From Persicaria tinctoria (taxonomy: Eukaryota; Streptophyta; Magnoliopsida; Caryophyllales; Polygonaceae), in assembly GCA_037127255.1 (NCBI GenBank), contig JBANSL010000002.1, positions 37,963,392 to 38,027,391 of the forward strand: a stretch of 64,000 bases of DNA, read 5' to 3'. Both the position numbers and the translations under genes were made by a program. Under the pieces are notes generated by a model. That model was not told the DNA's origin. It saw nothing but the letters and a program-made list of their open reading frames with translations, and did no database searches. Below, in pieces: positions 34,485 to 47,017 of this stretch. Within the stretch, counting starts at the first letter, position 1, and every line of letters begins with the position of its first letter.

Positions 34485-34878
34485 CTCCCTCCGGTTGAAA
34501 TTATTAGGCGTTGAGGGTTGTGTTATTTGATTCCTATTATTAGGCGTGGAGCATTCTTTTTCTTTTAAAAAAATCAAAACTAATTACATGGGTCTTTTTT
34601 TAACTCATCTGTCAATCTAGCTTATTGATGAAAATTTTGGGTTCCCTCCCATCTTTCAAAATTTTGGGTTTCCCCCATGACCTTTCACTTTCCACATTTT
34701 ACAATAAATTACTACCGGTATTCAATTTAAAATGCTTGGAAGCTGAAAGATCATGAGTGGATGCTCATGATTTTATGTAGTATATATACAGTAAAGGAGT
34801 ACATAATACAGAATGTGAATTTAATTTCTTAAATTCTGTGCAATTTCTTAAGCGCCCTATAATTTCAATCGGAGGGAG
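34485..34878. mobile_element. Stowaway MITE in an intron
   Basis: The ends are CTCCCTCCGGTTGAAATTAT and the complement of CTCCCTCCGATTGAAATTAT, flanked by TA at 34483-34484 and 34879-34880. It is 394 bp, non-coding, and lies in the intron between the exons at 34384 and 34973. Confidence 0.9.
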
Positions 34879-36338
34879 TATTATCTGTCTTACTTGTGGA
34901 AATGCTACCTTTAATCTAAAGAAAACTATTGGAAGGATTTGCACTCTAATTACACGCTTGAGCATTTTACAGATGAAGCACAAGAAGAAACTGATGACTT
35001 GCATGATGACCAAAACATTGATTCAGTTGAAGAGCGGAGTTTCAGGGATGCTAGATCCAATGCTCAAAACCACGACAAGGTCAGACATGCAACTGTTAGT
35101 GTTCATGATAGAGATGCATGTGTGAAGAATGATAAACATGATTCAGATGTTGGATTCAGGGAAGAAGTTGTGAGATATTCCTTGAGGAATTGGAAGGTAC
35201 CTTATTTCGATGCAAAAAGAGATTATAAAGTCAAACATGTAAAGAATCTTGGTAAAATCAAACCCCGTTCAAAGAAAACAACAAGTGATGATACTTCTAC
35301 TTGACCATTAGTAGAATCTTTGGAGGATTCTCAAACCCCTGGCATGACACCGCTTTGTGATGAAAGTCCCAAAGAGAATGCCAAGCGTCCTGATTTTGCA
35401 ATAACTAGAGGGGCTAATGATGCCAATCATGCAGAGAACATTGCTGCAAGAAGATCATTATCAGGGGAAGCATTAAGTGTTGGTAATATCATGCACAGGA
35501 TCAAGAAACCTCATAAAAGTCACAAAGGTGATGTTATGGCACCTATAATACTTCAAGATGCAAGGAAGGCCAATAACTTGATTTCTTATCATTCTTCTGT
35601 TGGGAAATCACGCGAGTCAAAGAAAGGGAAAAGAATTGAAAGGAGGACTTCGCAAACAAATTTTCTTAGTACCGGATCTTTATTGAAGAAAACTGGCGAA
35701 AGGATCGATGCATTTGCCACAACTCTAGTAACAGCAGTGCCAGCGCATGGGAATTTTGCAAAGTCTAGTGGGGTAGCAGCCAAAGGCAATAACATCGAGA
35801 ACCAGAATGTTAGGGGTGAAGATGAAAGCATGCAAACACTTGACCATATCAGATCAGAAAGTGTAAACACTAAGAAACGAAGCATCTGCAAGGCTAGTAC
35901 ATTGGTGGAAACTAATATTGATTTTTCACCCCAAGATGCAGAAAAAGTGGTAAACTCAAAATCTCATGGATCAAAAAAAGGAAGCGAAGCAAAGGAGCAT
36001 TTTGACCTGCCATGTTTCAGCAAGGCCAACTCTTAGGACTTCTGCTTCAAAAGATAAAACTAACTCAAAAGCTTCTGCTTCTGAAATAGAAGGAAAAACT
36101 AGTATAGGGAGCACGCAAAATTTGCAATCGAGAAGAGAGTTGGATTATGCTGAAAAAGTGAGTTTTTATTTATTTTAAATACTTTTTTTTAGGGGTGGGC
36201 ACAAATCCCGCAAATCCCGATCCCGTCCCGATCCCGGTGGAATTTAGGACAAAATAGTGAATCCCGTCCCGCAAAAATTATGCGGGACGAAACGCGGGAC
36301 GATCCCGGTGGGATCCCGCAAATCCCGTTCCGTCCCGC

Positions 36339-36341
<3 letters not shown>

Positions 36342-36424
<83 letters not shown>
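36342..36424. repeat. AAT trinucleotide microsatellite
   Basis: An uninterrupted run of AAT units. A second, ATT-rich run lies at about 36740-36800 and an AATATT run at about 37348-37396, all inside the hAT-like element. Confidence 0.95.
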
Positions 36425-36596
36425 TACTCAAATAATAATAATATTATAATATTATAGAATAATAATAATATATTATTAGTATTATTATTTTGAGCAAATA
36501 TTATTTATAACTATAATAATAATTTTCAATTTATAATAATAATAATAATAATAAATATTATAATATAATTTAATAATAATATTAATTTATAATAAA

Positions 36597-36627
<31 letters not shown>

Positions 36628-36736
36628 CATATTATATTTTTTTCTTGTAAAGTATAATTATTTTATAATAATAACAATAAAAATAAGTAATATTATTTTA
36701 TTTTATTTTTAATTATAACGTGGGATTATTATTTTA

Positions 36737-36801
<65 letters not shown>

Positions 36802-36856
36802 AAAAAACAGATTACAAGAAATTAGTGGGCAACCGAGATACTATCTGGGCACCCAC

Positions 36857-37177
36857 TCATTTAGCGATAACAAAGCCAAGTCTAGTAAAAATATAACGTG
36901 CAACACGAGCCCGAACATCCTGAGATACCGAGAATTTCTGAATCCGCTTCAGCAATGCACCTGCATCTGTATCCAACTCCCCCAATGAAGAGAATGAGAA
37001 GGGTAGGAAACCATAACCAGCCGCCGTACACAAATCTCGATACTTGACACACTTACGTCGAGCAGCATCAACAACAGCACGACGAGGCATAAAGTCAGAA
37101 ATCCCAGACTGAGTCAATGGAGAGGATCCCGTCAAATCGACACTCACATCCCGCCCATTTAGAGTTACAAGAGGCAA
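36857..37177 (-). pseudogene. C-terminal fragment of a plant reverse-transcriptase-related protein
   Basis: The 106-residue ORF contains GRDVSVDLTGSSPL, ARRKCVKYRDLCTAAGYGF and LLKRIQKFS. It then ends in RYIFTRLGFVIAK. This pattern resembles the C-terminal endonuclease-like region attached to a reverse-transcriptase-related family common in plants (from memory, not searched). No reverse transcriptase core is present. Flanked by microsatellites inside the hAT-like element, it looks captured. Confidence 0.42.
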
Positions 37178-37842
37178 ATAACTAATTAAATACGGTATTC
37201 TACCTAACTATCAATCGATAATTAGACAATATTGGTAAATCTCGTCTCAATTCCTTTCCGTCCTGATCTAGTAAGATAATGTAGCCAAATATGTTGAACA
37301 TTATAATTAATTATACAATCATTGTATGAATTAATAATAGTATTATAATATTAATATTAATATTAATATTAATATTAATATTAATATTAATATTATTGAA
37401 TAATATAGTTGAGAATAATACCGTATTCAACATATTATACTAAATAATGAATTATGAAAGCATTTTTCACTTTGCAAATTTATATAATATTTTATTATTT
37501 TTATATGCGGGACAAGGCCCGTCCCGTCCCGATCCCGTCCCGTCCAGACACCATCCCGTCCCGAAAAAAAAATGTCAATCCCGTCCCGATCCCGTCCCGA
37601 AAAAATTTCGCGGGACGAGTCCCGTCCCGTGCCCACCCCTAGTTTTTTTAATGCTAGAAATGGAAGAAATGTGAAAAAAAATTTAAAAATATGTTTGGCA
37701 TTCATATTTCCATGGTTGTGAATTTTGATATTTCTTAGAACTTCTAACTCGTTTGTTGTGATGGTTCAGAAGACTCGTACAACCAAGGGGGAAAACGAAA
37801 CCCCTAGTTCTCAAAGATCGGTGGTAAAGACATCTAGATCAG

Positions 37843-40134
37843 GTAGGTCCTTTGTGCTTGAAAGAGTCGTTTCATAATGTTCTTGTATATGAGTTTTGAA
37901 GTCGTCAGATGTTTAATTTTATATTTATAATGTTGTTGTGATTTTTTAATATATATGAGTTCAAAAGCTGTCTCGGTTTTTGGGCTTCTATGTCATATTA
38001 TCGGTGAGTTGGCTTGTGAATTATATGGTTAGATCTTCTATTCTCAACATTATATCTTTTGTTTGTCCTAAAACAATTGCAATTGCAGGGAGATTGCTTT
38101 TACCTACTCTGGAATTTTGGCGCAACCAACTGCCTATTTAATATTTATGATGCGGTTTGTGAAATTCATCCTTTGGTTTTATTTTGTTGCATATATGATT
38201 ACATTTTCCTTTCTGTTTGGATGTTGCGATGTTTATCTTGGTGAAGCACCTTAGGCCCCTTTGGTCAAATGCTATCTTATGTGATATGTAATGAGTAAGT
38301 CCGATTGTAGTTGTGCATACATGTGTCTTTATAAATCTAGTTGTTTTCTTTTCCTTTTACCTGCATTTTGTCTTTTGATATCAGAAGCCGGCAATTGATG
38401 GGATTTCAACTGAAAATTTTATGAATAATTGTTCATGTTTGAAAGCTATACATGAACTATTAACGTGGTACGATGCTTTGTAATTTTAGTTTCCTGTGTT
38501 ATTTGTTTTTAAATTCATGTAATTGATTAATGGTTTTGCTTAAATAGCTAGCTAGTTTTTCCTTTATTTTATATTTCCTCCGTTTTAAATACATTGTTTT
38601 TTAGATGGTAATTTAATTAGCATTTTAGCTTTAGATCACTAATTGGATGCAAGTGGAAGAAAAACACAAGATGAAACATAACCATCAAATCATGGTAAAT
38701 TATGTGGATAGAAGCCATACTGAAAGGCTCCCAAAATGGCAATGCTTAGCCTCTCATTCAAATATTTCCCTAGAATGCTGAGAAAGAAAATTCAACACAT
38801 TAGGCATTCAATGCTATCCATTGGTTACTCTCATTATCAAACCAATGCGAGAGATTGGCTTCCACATATCTTGAAATGGACATTGAACCAGTTATGCAGT
38901 TGATGGAGATATGTACGTGGAATTAAAGAGGGTTCAACTAAATTGCTGCCTTGAAATTTTCTGCTGCTTTTTATCCTTGGGTTTTTGGCACATGCTGTCT
39001 TATCTTGTGAATACATTCAAATCTTCACTTTTTTCACTAATATGCATTATAGAAGTTCTTTGTTTTAGAGATTTTGCAGAACTGCTGTTGTGTACAAGTC
39101 TCATGATACTTCCATTGCGTTTAGACTTCAAATTTGGTTTTTGACCCTAAGACATGTTTGCAATGTGGAAAGTATTAAACTTTTTTTTTTCTTCAGATTA
39201 TCTAGATCTCATGAAATCTAAAAATATAAATGTTGTTCTTGTTGAGTTCATTTTTCGCACCTAGCCTAGGAGCCTTTTTTAGGTTTGTGATTTGAGAAGC
39301 TTCGCCCAACGGTTACATCCATCTTCCATAAATAGAGTTGTTTGACTAAGAAACAAGTCAAACGTTGTGCTGCGTCAACCTAGTTCCATAATTTATTCTT
39401 GATGGACCGTTAATCTGGATGCTTAGTCTCGTCTATCCCTGACAGTTGTATTTTCCAATTTCCGAGTTTCTCTGGTCAGCCGCATGTGACAATAAATCAT
39501 TGCACGTTACGTTCATCATTTTTGTCATATAGACAATCGCACCAAGAAGAACTGAAGAGCATTAAGTGGGCGCTCCATAGCCTACTTTTGACTTTGCAGG
39601 GCAGTACCCAAACACTACTGACTACGTTACTCTACTAATGAAAGAGGCATTTCTTTTTGTAGATGAAGCCTTTTGAGGATTGACGAAGATGGGCATTGTA
39701 CATGTGAACCACTTTTAGGAAGTACAGTACAACAACTAGCTGGAGAGGTGAGAGCTAGCTTGCATCCGGTTTGCTGTTATATAGAAATAGGACTTGGACG
39801 CAGGTTTTGTACCTAGATTCCTTTTATGATGTGTGGTATGTTTATATTGACTTGAAAGGCTTTATAGCATCCTAAAAAATATGTGCGATCTAACCTCAAA
39901 GTCTGAGGCTGTTTGATTGGAAAGTTTGTATGCAATTACAATTCGTTTTTGTAGAACGGTTTTGCACATTGCATGTAGATGAACATGGAGCCATTGTGGT
40001 GCGCCCGAAGATGTTAGATGGTGCGCCATGGAAATGGAATGTGCATACTTGCTAGTGATGTGTTATTGTAGAGTATATAAATTCCCATTTTGGGAATGAA
40101 GATTGAAGAGCTATTGCCAATCCTTAGTCGAAAA
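37843..40134. other. AT-rich stretch after the last recognised exon
   Basis: No recognised protein. A possible small exon begins after ATTGCAG near 38088. An acceptor-like TTTTTGTAG near 39662, followed by a GAGGTGAGAG donor near 39750, could mark a terminal exon or 3' UTR of the preceding gene. None of these could be tied to a frame. Confidence 0.35.
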
Positions 40135-40139
40135 CTAAC

Positions 40140-42062
40140 TGTTGTGAGCCTAATTTGCCATGTTTTACATTATCTTTTATATCGATTTCTGCATGCATTT
40201 CATACATTTGGGTTAGAATGATACAAAATATGTGTAGTTTACACTTATTTGCAATATATGGAGGTCTACACAAGTTTTTGTCATATTTCGCAGAAATCGG
40301 ACGCATTTTTGAGCTTAATGGAAAGTCATGGAGAAGCCAAGAATGGTGCAGCTGGAGAGAAGGCCAATTTCCGGCTTTCATCATTCTGAATCAGGTTGTG
40401 ATGTCTTCATGAGAGTTGTAGCCCTCGGAAAGAGCTTTCCAACGCATGGTCATATGCGTCAATCCGACAACCGAGGCAGCGGGAAAGTGCGTTTTACGAA
40501 CAGAGCTGGAAGCTGAGAAAAGAACTCGACGTCGACAAGAGTTGTCGACATCGACAAGTTTCCAAAACTCGACATGAGCACTGGAAGACGAAGTCGAGTT
40601 GACTGAACTCGAGACCAAAATGTTGTCGATGTCGAGGAAAGTTGTCGACATCGAGAAGACATGTCGAGCACTCCAGAAGCCGAGATCGAGGAGAAGTCCG
40701 AAGAGAAAGGAGATTACTTGCAAGCCAAGATTCGACGAATTCTATCCGAATCTATCAAAATCTATCAAGACCAAAGAAGATGTCCACACATTAGATATAA
40801 TCCTAGTCTATCTATTTTATTTAATTACACTATGTTATTTATTTATCATTAAGTTTTAGATATAGCTTTTAGATATAGATATAGTTGTTCTATCCTAGAT
40901 TAGCGGGATTAGAAGCCTATAAATAAGGCCCTAGGGGGCTCAGTTTCAAAAAATTCAATTTCAGAGAAAGACACAATTAGTTAGTTCCATTCAGAGAAGT
41001 TTAGGAGTTCTAAGGTTTTTAGGGTTTTGGCGATTTGCGAAAGTTGATTGCCGGAATTGTAAAGGCTTTGAATTTAGTTTAATGCAATTTATTTCCTTTC
41101 GATCGAAGATGTCTTTTATTGCAATGAAGAGCGAGTAGTCCACCCACTTCTGGGGCTGGGGTGAGCCCGACGGTGGCCATGTGAGGCGATGCAATAAAGG
41201 TCAGATTTTTATGTGATTCATCTTCTATCCCTATGAGCATGATTTTTTTGCGAGAGTTGAAGGTGATCCTTGTTTGTATTATTGAAGCGAAAGTGATCTT
41301 AATGCAACTTGGATTAATTATGTGAAAAGGGTTAGTAACAATTAGGGTTTATGCGAAAGTCTCTATATTCCTATTTGTTAATAACGAAAGTTATTTGGAT
41401 GGAAAGCATGATCTTTTATGCCTTTATGTGTTACTTTGCATGGTTATCGTTGTGGTGTCGAAACCCTAGCCTTGGAAGCCTTTAGTTTATTGATTTATTT
41501 CATCAAAAATCGTTTCCGTGTTCGAAAGCATTTGCACTTTTAAATTTCTGTTTTCATCGAAATCGAAGAAGCTTGTCGACATAGAGCCCTGTTGTCGACG
41601 TCGAGAAGTTTTCATCGAGATCGAGTTCTTCTGTGTTGTCGATCTGTGTGCTGTGTCGAGTACTTGTCGATATCGACAAGTCTGTGTCGACAAGATTCGG
41701 TCGAGTTCTTCTGTCGAGTACTCTGCTGTTGTCGATTAGCTTCTGTCGAGTTGCTTTACTTGCTTTGTTTCGTCTTTGCTTTCTGTTTTTAGTTTGTTAT
41801 TTGCTTTTATTTTAGTTGCCCTTGCCGGGATTATTTGTTTCTATTTTATTTCTGCTTCTGTTTGTGTTTCTGTCTTTTCTGCTGTGTCTGTGAGAATCTG
41901 ATAGCTATCTGAGAACTGCTGACGTGCTTCCTCGTGGATTCGATCCTGACTTTCCTCTTACTACAACGGGAGGAAGTCTTGTAATTATTTGCTGAGACAG
42001 GGGAGTCTATCTGAACTTTATTTGATATCTAATTCTATACTTGACTTACTCCTGCAACAACA
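40140..42062 (+). repeat. 5' LTR of the Athila-like element
   Basis: 1923 bp, TG to CA. It contains clusters of the palindromic TCGA motif at about 40526-40548, 40623-40668, 41573-41605 and 41660-41705. AATAAGG-like and TATAAATAAGG sequences near 40917 could belong to the LTR promoter. Confidence 0.92.
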
Positions 42063-42065
42063 AAT

Positions 42066-42083
42066 TGGCGCCGTTGCCGGGGA
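42066..42083 (+). promoter_or_regulatory. Primer binding site of the Athila-like element
   Basis: TGGCGCCGTTGCCGGGGA begins three bases after the LTR. This primer site, commonly assigned to a tRNA-Asp type primer in Athila elements, sets the orientation. Confidence 0.85.
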
Positions 42084-42145
42084 AGCTATCAATCGCGCCT
42101 TAGGTAGTCAGTTCTCACTGTTTCTTTGAGTTACTTTTCAGGTGT

Positions 42146-45100
42146 ATGCGCCGTTCTGGTATCCCACCTGAATATTACGGTTTAGACGAACCAGAGCGCC
42201 TTCTACACATCAGAAATAGACTTCAAAGAGCCATGGAGGACGCTGAAACACAGGAGCAGCTGATCGCTAGGCTTACCAGGGATCTAGCCGCCAGGGATGC
42301 TGCTCTCGCCGCTGAGAAAGCAGCAAGGGAGCAAGCAGAGGGCGTGATTGCCCAATATCCTCTTACTGCGGAGGATTACATGCATCCCACTCTCGTCGTG
42401 CCTGAATCGGCCATTCTTATCCCTGAAAACTCCTATGAAATTCGCACTCAATTTCTAATTGAACTTAAAAATAATGCTTTTCATGGGAATTTTAATGAGT
42501 GTCCTCTTGAGCACATTATAAACTTTTCTGACATGTGTCGTACACTTGCTGAAGGTACCACTCTGGAGTACATCAAGATGAAGGCTTTCCGATGGTCTCT
42601 CGCTGGCCCCGCATTGCAATGGTTAGTAGGGCTTAAACCGCGAAGTCTCACGACATGGGCCCAAGTAGAGCAAGAATTTCTCGACAAATTCTTTCCTCCT
42701 GCCAAGACAGCATTCCTACGCCAAAAGATCACAGCTTTCAGACAGAAACCTGGGGAGCCGCTGGCAAAGGCATGGGAAAGGTATAAGGAGCTGCTATGAT
42801 CCTGCCCCACCCATGGACAACCACCTTATGTGGTTCAGGAGATTTTCTTCAATTCTCTTGATCAAATCACTAAGGACAGAATCAACAATTATACTCGATA
42901 TGAGTTCCTAACAATACCACCAATTGAAGCATGGGGTATCCTGGATAAGCTCACCAATTACGACAACAAGTATGGGGCTCCTGCAAACTATGAGGAGAAT
43001 ACCTACGCTAGGCCAGCCCCATCCAGGCCTCTCTATGAGCCAGCAAAGGAAATTGATCCTGATGTTAGGGAGCAATACTACAGAGACCAGAATAAGAAGC
43101 TCATCAAGCAAGTCAAGTATCTCTCTGTCAACCAACCTTGTATAGAATGCGGATCGCAAAGGCACACCACTCCTGAGTGCCCACACACAGAACAAGTCAG
43201 GATGGCAGAGCATCATGAGGATGTAGCTTACGCAGGGGGTCCCAATCGCTACATGGGGGACCAAAGGTTTCAGCAACCACAGTGGAACCAAGGTGTCCCT
43301 AGGAACCCCCCGCCATACAGAGCTCCAGGACATCTAGAGAGGGATCAACAGAAGGATCAGCTACAAATAATCCTCGAGGAGATGCGCCGGAATCAGGGCA
43401 CTATCAACCATCAATTCCAGAACATCAATACAAAGCTTGGAGAAATTGATGTCCGGAGGAAGTCAGTGGACACTCAGATTGGCCAACTAGCAGCAAGTGT
43501 CCCTAGACAATCAGGTGTGCTCCCTGGATCCTCTGAACCTAATCCTAAAGGTAAATCTACTGGACATGTAGCTGCTGTAAAGCTCAGGAGCGGACATCAA
43601 CTACGCGAGCCAGAGGTCGGAAAGCAGCAGGACAGCACTGAAGAACAACTCGATGTCGACAAGAATCTTGTCGATGTCGACAAAAAACTTCTCGATGTCG
43701 AGGACAACCCTGATCGACCAACTTCTGCACTGAACACCAACTCGACATCGAGGAAAGTTGTCGATGTCGACGAACTTGTCGATGTCGAGAAGTCTCAAAT
43801 CGAGGTCGAGAAGTCTGCAACGCCTCCGGCGTCTGTTCTGGCTCCGAATCAGAAAAAGAAGCTACCTTTCCCCACGAAATCTCTTAAGGACCCAGCAGAG
43901 AAGAAATTTCAACGCTTCATCAAGATGCTTCAGAAGCTTAATGTCACCATCCCCTTCACAGAAGCTCTTAATGAGATGTCATCTTATGTCAAGTTCCTAA
44001 AAGAGATTTTGAGCAAAAAGAGATCAATGGCTGAGATTACAGAAGAGTGCAGCCATCTGGATATACTTGAGAAGAGGCTAGATCCAGGTAAGTTTGCTAT
44101 AACCATTGGATTTGGTCAATATAAATTAAATGCTTTATGTGATCTTGGTGCCAGTGTGAGTATTATGCCTTTATCGATATGGTCCAAGATTAAGATAGGT
44201 GCCCTGGAGCCTGTGGATGCTAGACTATACATGGCCAACAACACGGTGGTCATTCCAACAGGCATGGTGGAAAATGTCCCAGTACAAGTAGGTAAATTCT
44301 TCGTCCCTGCTGATTTCTTAATTGTTGATATGCAAGAAGATCCTGCTTGTCCAATTATTCTAGGGAGACCATTCTTGGCGACTGTGGATGCCAACATAAG
44401 CGTACGGAAAGGAGTGCTCACCTTCAACATCAACGATGAGGTAATTGAGTATTCTTTTAATAAAACTGAAAGGCATACAGGTCCAATGGAAGAGGTGAAA
44501 GCTATATCAGCTGGCTACATCATCTGCGGGGAACCCAAGGTCAGAAATATGACCCCTGAGGAGATAGAAAAGAGGGACATGGAGGCCCAGGTGGAGAAAA
44601 TCATGGACATCCTAAAAGAAGAAACAGAAGATCCAAATCAAGGTACATCGATTTGGACTAACTATTTTTTGGATGGCTTGACAGGAGCTAAGTATGGGGT
44701 CGTAGTCAACCAAAACTCCTCGAAATCGAGTAGTTTAGTCGACATCGACAAAGATCAGAAACCTCCACCAGCATCGTCGAGCAAGCCACTGGAACCGGAG
44801 AACAAGTCGACATCGACAACTGTTGTCGATATCGACAAAATCTTGATCTCCTCGATCACACCTCCATCGACGAGCAGGCCAAAGGGGATCGAAGACTACT
44901 CGACGTCGACAAGAGTTGTCGATGTCGAGAAGATTCTGGCTTCTTCGACGCCACCTTCCTCGACGAGAAACCCACCTGAAGACGATAACTCCTCGACATC
45001 GACAACTCTTGTCGATGTCGACAAGATCAAGGTTTCCTCGACTTCGCCGACTTCGAGCAGTCCACCACCAGAAGCTAAGGGTAACTCGATGTCGAGTAAA

Positions 45101-45454
45101 ATAACTCGAGATCGACAAGATCCAGTGGTTCCCGAATCCGATTCTGCGAAGGTAAGCCAAGGTATGAATCTTTCTTCTCCTATTTCAATTAATGATTTAT
45201 CTATACATGGGAGAGGTTTGCCTTGGTATGTGCGCTTATACAGGATTTCCGATGACGATCCAAGGGAATACGAAGTAGGAGATATGGTCTATGTCTCTAA
45301 ATCAAAGGATCATTGGTTTCCTAACAAATTCAATAAGAAGAAGATGGGACCATTCACGGTGAATAAGATCCATTCAGGAGGAATTCAGCTGAAAGATAAA
45401 AATGGAGTCTTGTTCGAAGCCCAAGCTACATGGGCTCTGAAGATGCCACCTTGA
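42146..45454 (+). pseudogene. Athila-like gag-protease polyprotein fused to an integrase-C-terminus-like tail
   Basis: The frame starts MRRSGIPPEYYGLDE. The retrotransposon gag core follows (FHGNFNECPLEHIINFSDMC, ALQWLVGLKPRSLTTWAQVE, FLDKFFP). An in-frame TGA at 42797-42799 then splits it; the same frame continues with VVQEIFFNSLDQITK. A zinc knuckle CIECGSQRHTTPEC (43139-43180, CX2CX4HX4C) and an aspartic protease (CDLGASVSIMPLSIW at 44141; IILGRPFLATVDA) follow. After the protease come three units of about 31 residues with STSTTVVDIDKI-like cores, encoded by palindromic TCGA DNA. The C-terminus (VGDMVYVSKSK, KKKMGPFTVNKI) resembles an integrase tail with a GPY/F-like motif. Virion assembly and polyprotein cleavage are the expected roles; reverse transcription would need another element. 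Confidence 0.85.
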
Positions 45455-47017
45455 GCTTAACGGAGAAAGTCGGCCTAGCGACTATAAAATCTAGAGCTTG
45501 TAAATAGACTTTTTTGACATTGTTTGTTTGTTTTTTAGGGTTATACTATTGTGGGTATTTCTTTTCTAACGAATCTTGCAGGTATAAAGAAGCTACAGTC
45601 TTGTCGACATGGGGGAAGGAACTCGACATCGACAACCCACATCGAGCAAGCCTGTGGTCGAGAAGATCACCCTGGAGGCAACAGGAAGAACTCGATGTCG
45701 AGGAGATGTTGTCGACGACGACAAGCACTGCAGCGCCACTTCACTCGATTTTTCCGACGATCTGCACACCTATCTTGTGAGTTTTTTTCTTTACCCTTGT
45801 TTTTTATACAGTGAGGACACTGTAATGTTTAAGTATGGGGTGGGGGAAGGGCTTATTGATCATATTTGACATACTTGTGCATTATTTCTTAAGAATTGCT
45901 ACATGGCTATTTTGGAATGCATTATTGATTTATGTGCTTATATGCATGTTTTCCAAAAATCTTGAAAAATGACCCCCATTGAAATTTTTGAATAATGTCA
46001 TGGAAGCTTATATTGAACTCGACGATGCAAAATTGGATTCATTAGAGATATAGCATGAAATTGCCTAGTAAAGGAAAGTCACAATGAAGTGCATTATTTC
46101 TTGAAAACCATGAAAGGAGGTAAAATTTGAAATTGCTTTTGACATGTTGCATGATAAAATGATTGAGGACTTTAAATTCCATATAAATGCTCATATGTTT
46201 AAATTCCTAGCCTTACCTATGCTTATGCATCATAAAAGCCATAATATGCCTTATTTCAAATATTGCTCCACATGATCTAAATATTTCCATTCTTTACCTT
46301 ATCCGGGGATTATGTTGAGAATGATGTTACATTATGGAGATGTTATATGGTTGTTGTGTTGAGATTATCATTATTGGAGTTTGGAAAGGAAATTGTTTGA
46401 ATATATGGAAAATTTAATGAGTGGAAAAAAATCCAATCACCTCAGGAGATAAAGGTAGATTGACCCTGCTCTCTAAGATAATAGTTTGGAGAGATGGGAC
46501 ACATTGTGAGGAGTCCGACGCACTAAGTATCCGGGATCATTCATGACACCCATGTTTGCGACTCGCGAGAAGGCAGTGCTAAGGTCAGAGAGGTAAAAGC
46601 ATTATTATTGAAAAAAGCAATATGAAAGGTGATGAATCAAAGGAAGAAAGGAATGTGGAATGAAACTCAAAGTTTGAAAGTGATCCATTTCCCCGGATTA
46701 AAAGCACCACATTACCAGAAATTGCCCACCTTTAGCCTTTTACCAATCTACTCCTTCATGAGCTTAAATTAAAGTCTTCTTGATTATCAATGCTTTGTCA
46801 CATAAATTGTTTGTGCATAAACCTCATTTTGTGAGTAGATGTTGCTTTTACATATTTGCACATGCATGGATCTATGACACTAGTACCTTTTCGAGGATGG
46901 TAATTGATTGCAGGGTTATATGGCAATGAATCTAATATGTTGAGAGTTTTGAATTCTTACCCTGAATGACAATTAAAAGTATTGCTTGAGGACAAACAAG
47001 CTTAAGTATGGGGTGTT
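45455..47017 (+). other. Non-coding 3' spacer and polypurine tracts of the Athila-like element
   Basis: There is no long ORF. TCGA palindromes recur at 45601-45725. A purine-rich TTTAAGTATGGGGTGGGGG lies at about 45828-45846. A near copy, CTTAAGTATGGGGTGTT, abuts the 3' LTR at 47001-47017 and should be the polypurine tract. Confidence 0.7.

Larger units (their letters stand above)
36190..37641. mobile_element. Non-autonomous hAT-like element in an intron
   Basis: The ends are TAGGGGTGGGCAC and the complement of TAGGGGTGGGCAC. The flanks CTTTTTTT (36182-36189) and GTTTTTTT (37642-37649) match at seven of eight. Both subterminal regions are dense in TCCCGTCCCG and CGGGAC words. The centre holds long AAT/ATT microsatellites and a protein fragment but no transposase. 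It lies about 30 bases after a splice donor of the unrecognised gene. Confidence 0.82.
33386..37842 (+). pseudogene. Unrecognised lysine/serine-rich nuclear-type protein gene, decaying
   Basis: Several exons with good GT-AG borders can be followed. A candidate ends before GTATGT at 33473. Others are 34273-34384 (VCKYFFIGFPSNWENC), 34973 to about 36159, and 37770-37842 (KTRTTKGENETPSSQRS). Phases agree: the G ending exon 34384 joins AT at 34973. The large exon is hydrophilic (EEVVRYSLRNWKVPYFDAK, then IKPRSKKTTS) and suggests a charged nuclear protein; I know no such family. It has an in-frame TGA at 35302-35304, after which the same frame stays open for 238 codons. The reading then shifts by one base near 36020. 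A small unrecognised intron could explain the second lesion but not the TGA. The first exon and 3' end are uncertain. Confidence 0.5.

Noticed and set aside
36189..36457. ORFs encoding poly-leucine or poly-isoleucine
   Set aside because: They are translations of the AAT microsatellite.
42908..45160. Minus-strand ORFs rich in serine and arginine opposite the Athila gag
   Set aside because: They are shadows of the gag-protease frame and the palindromic TCGA repeats.
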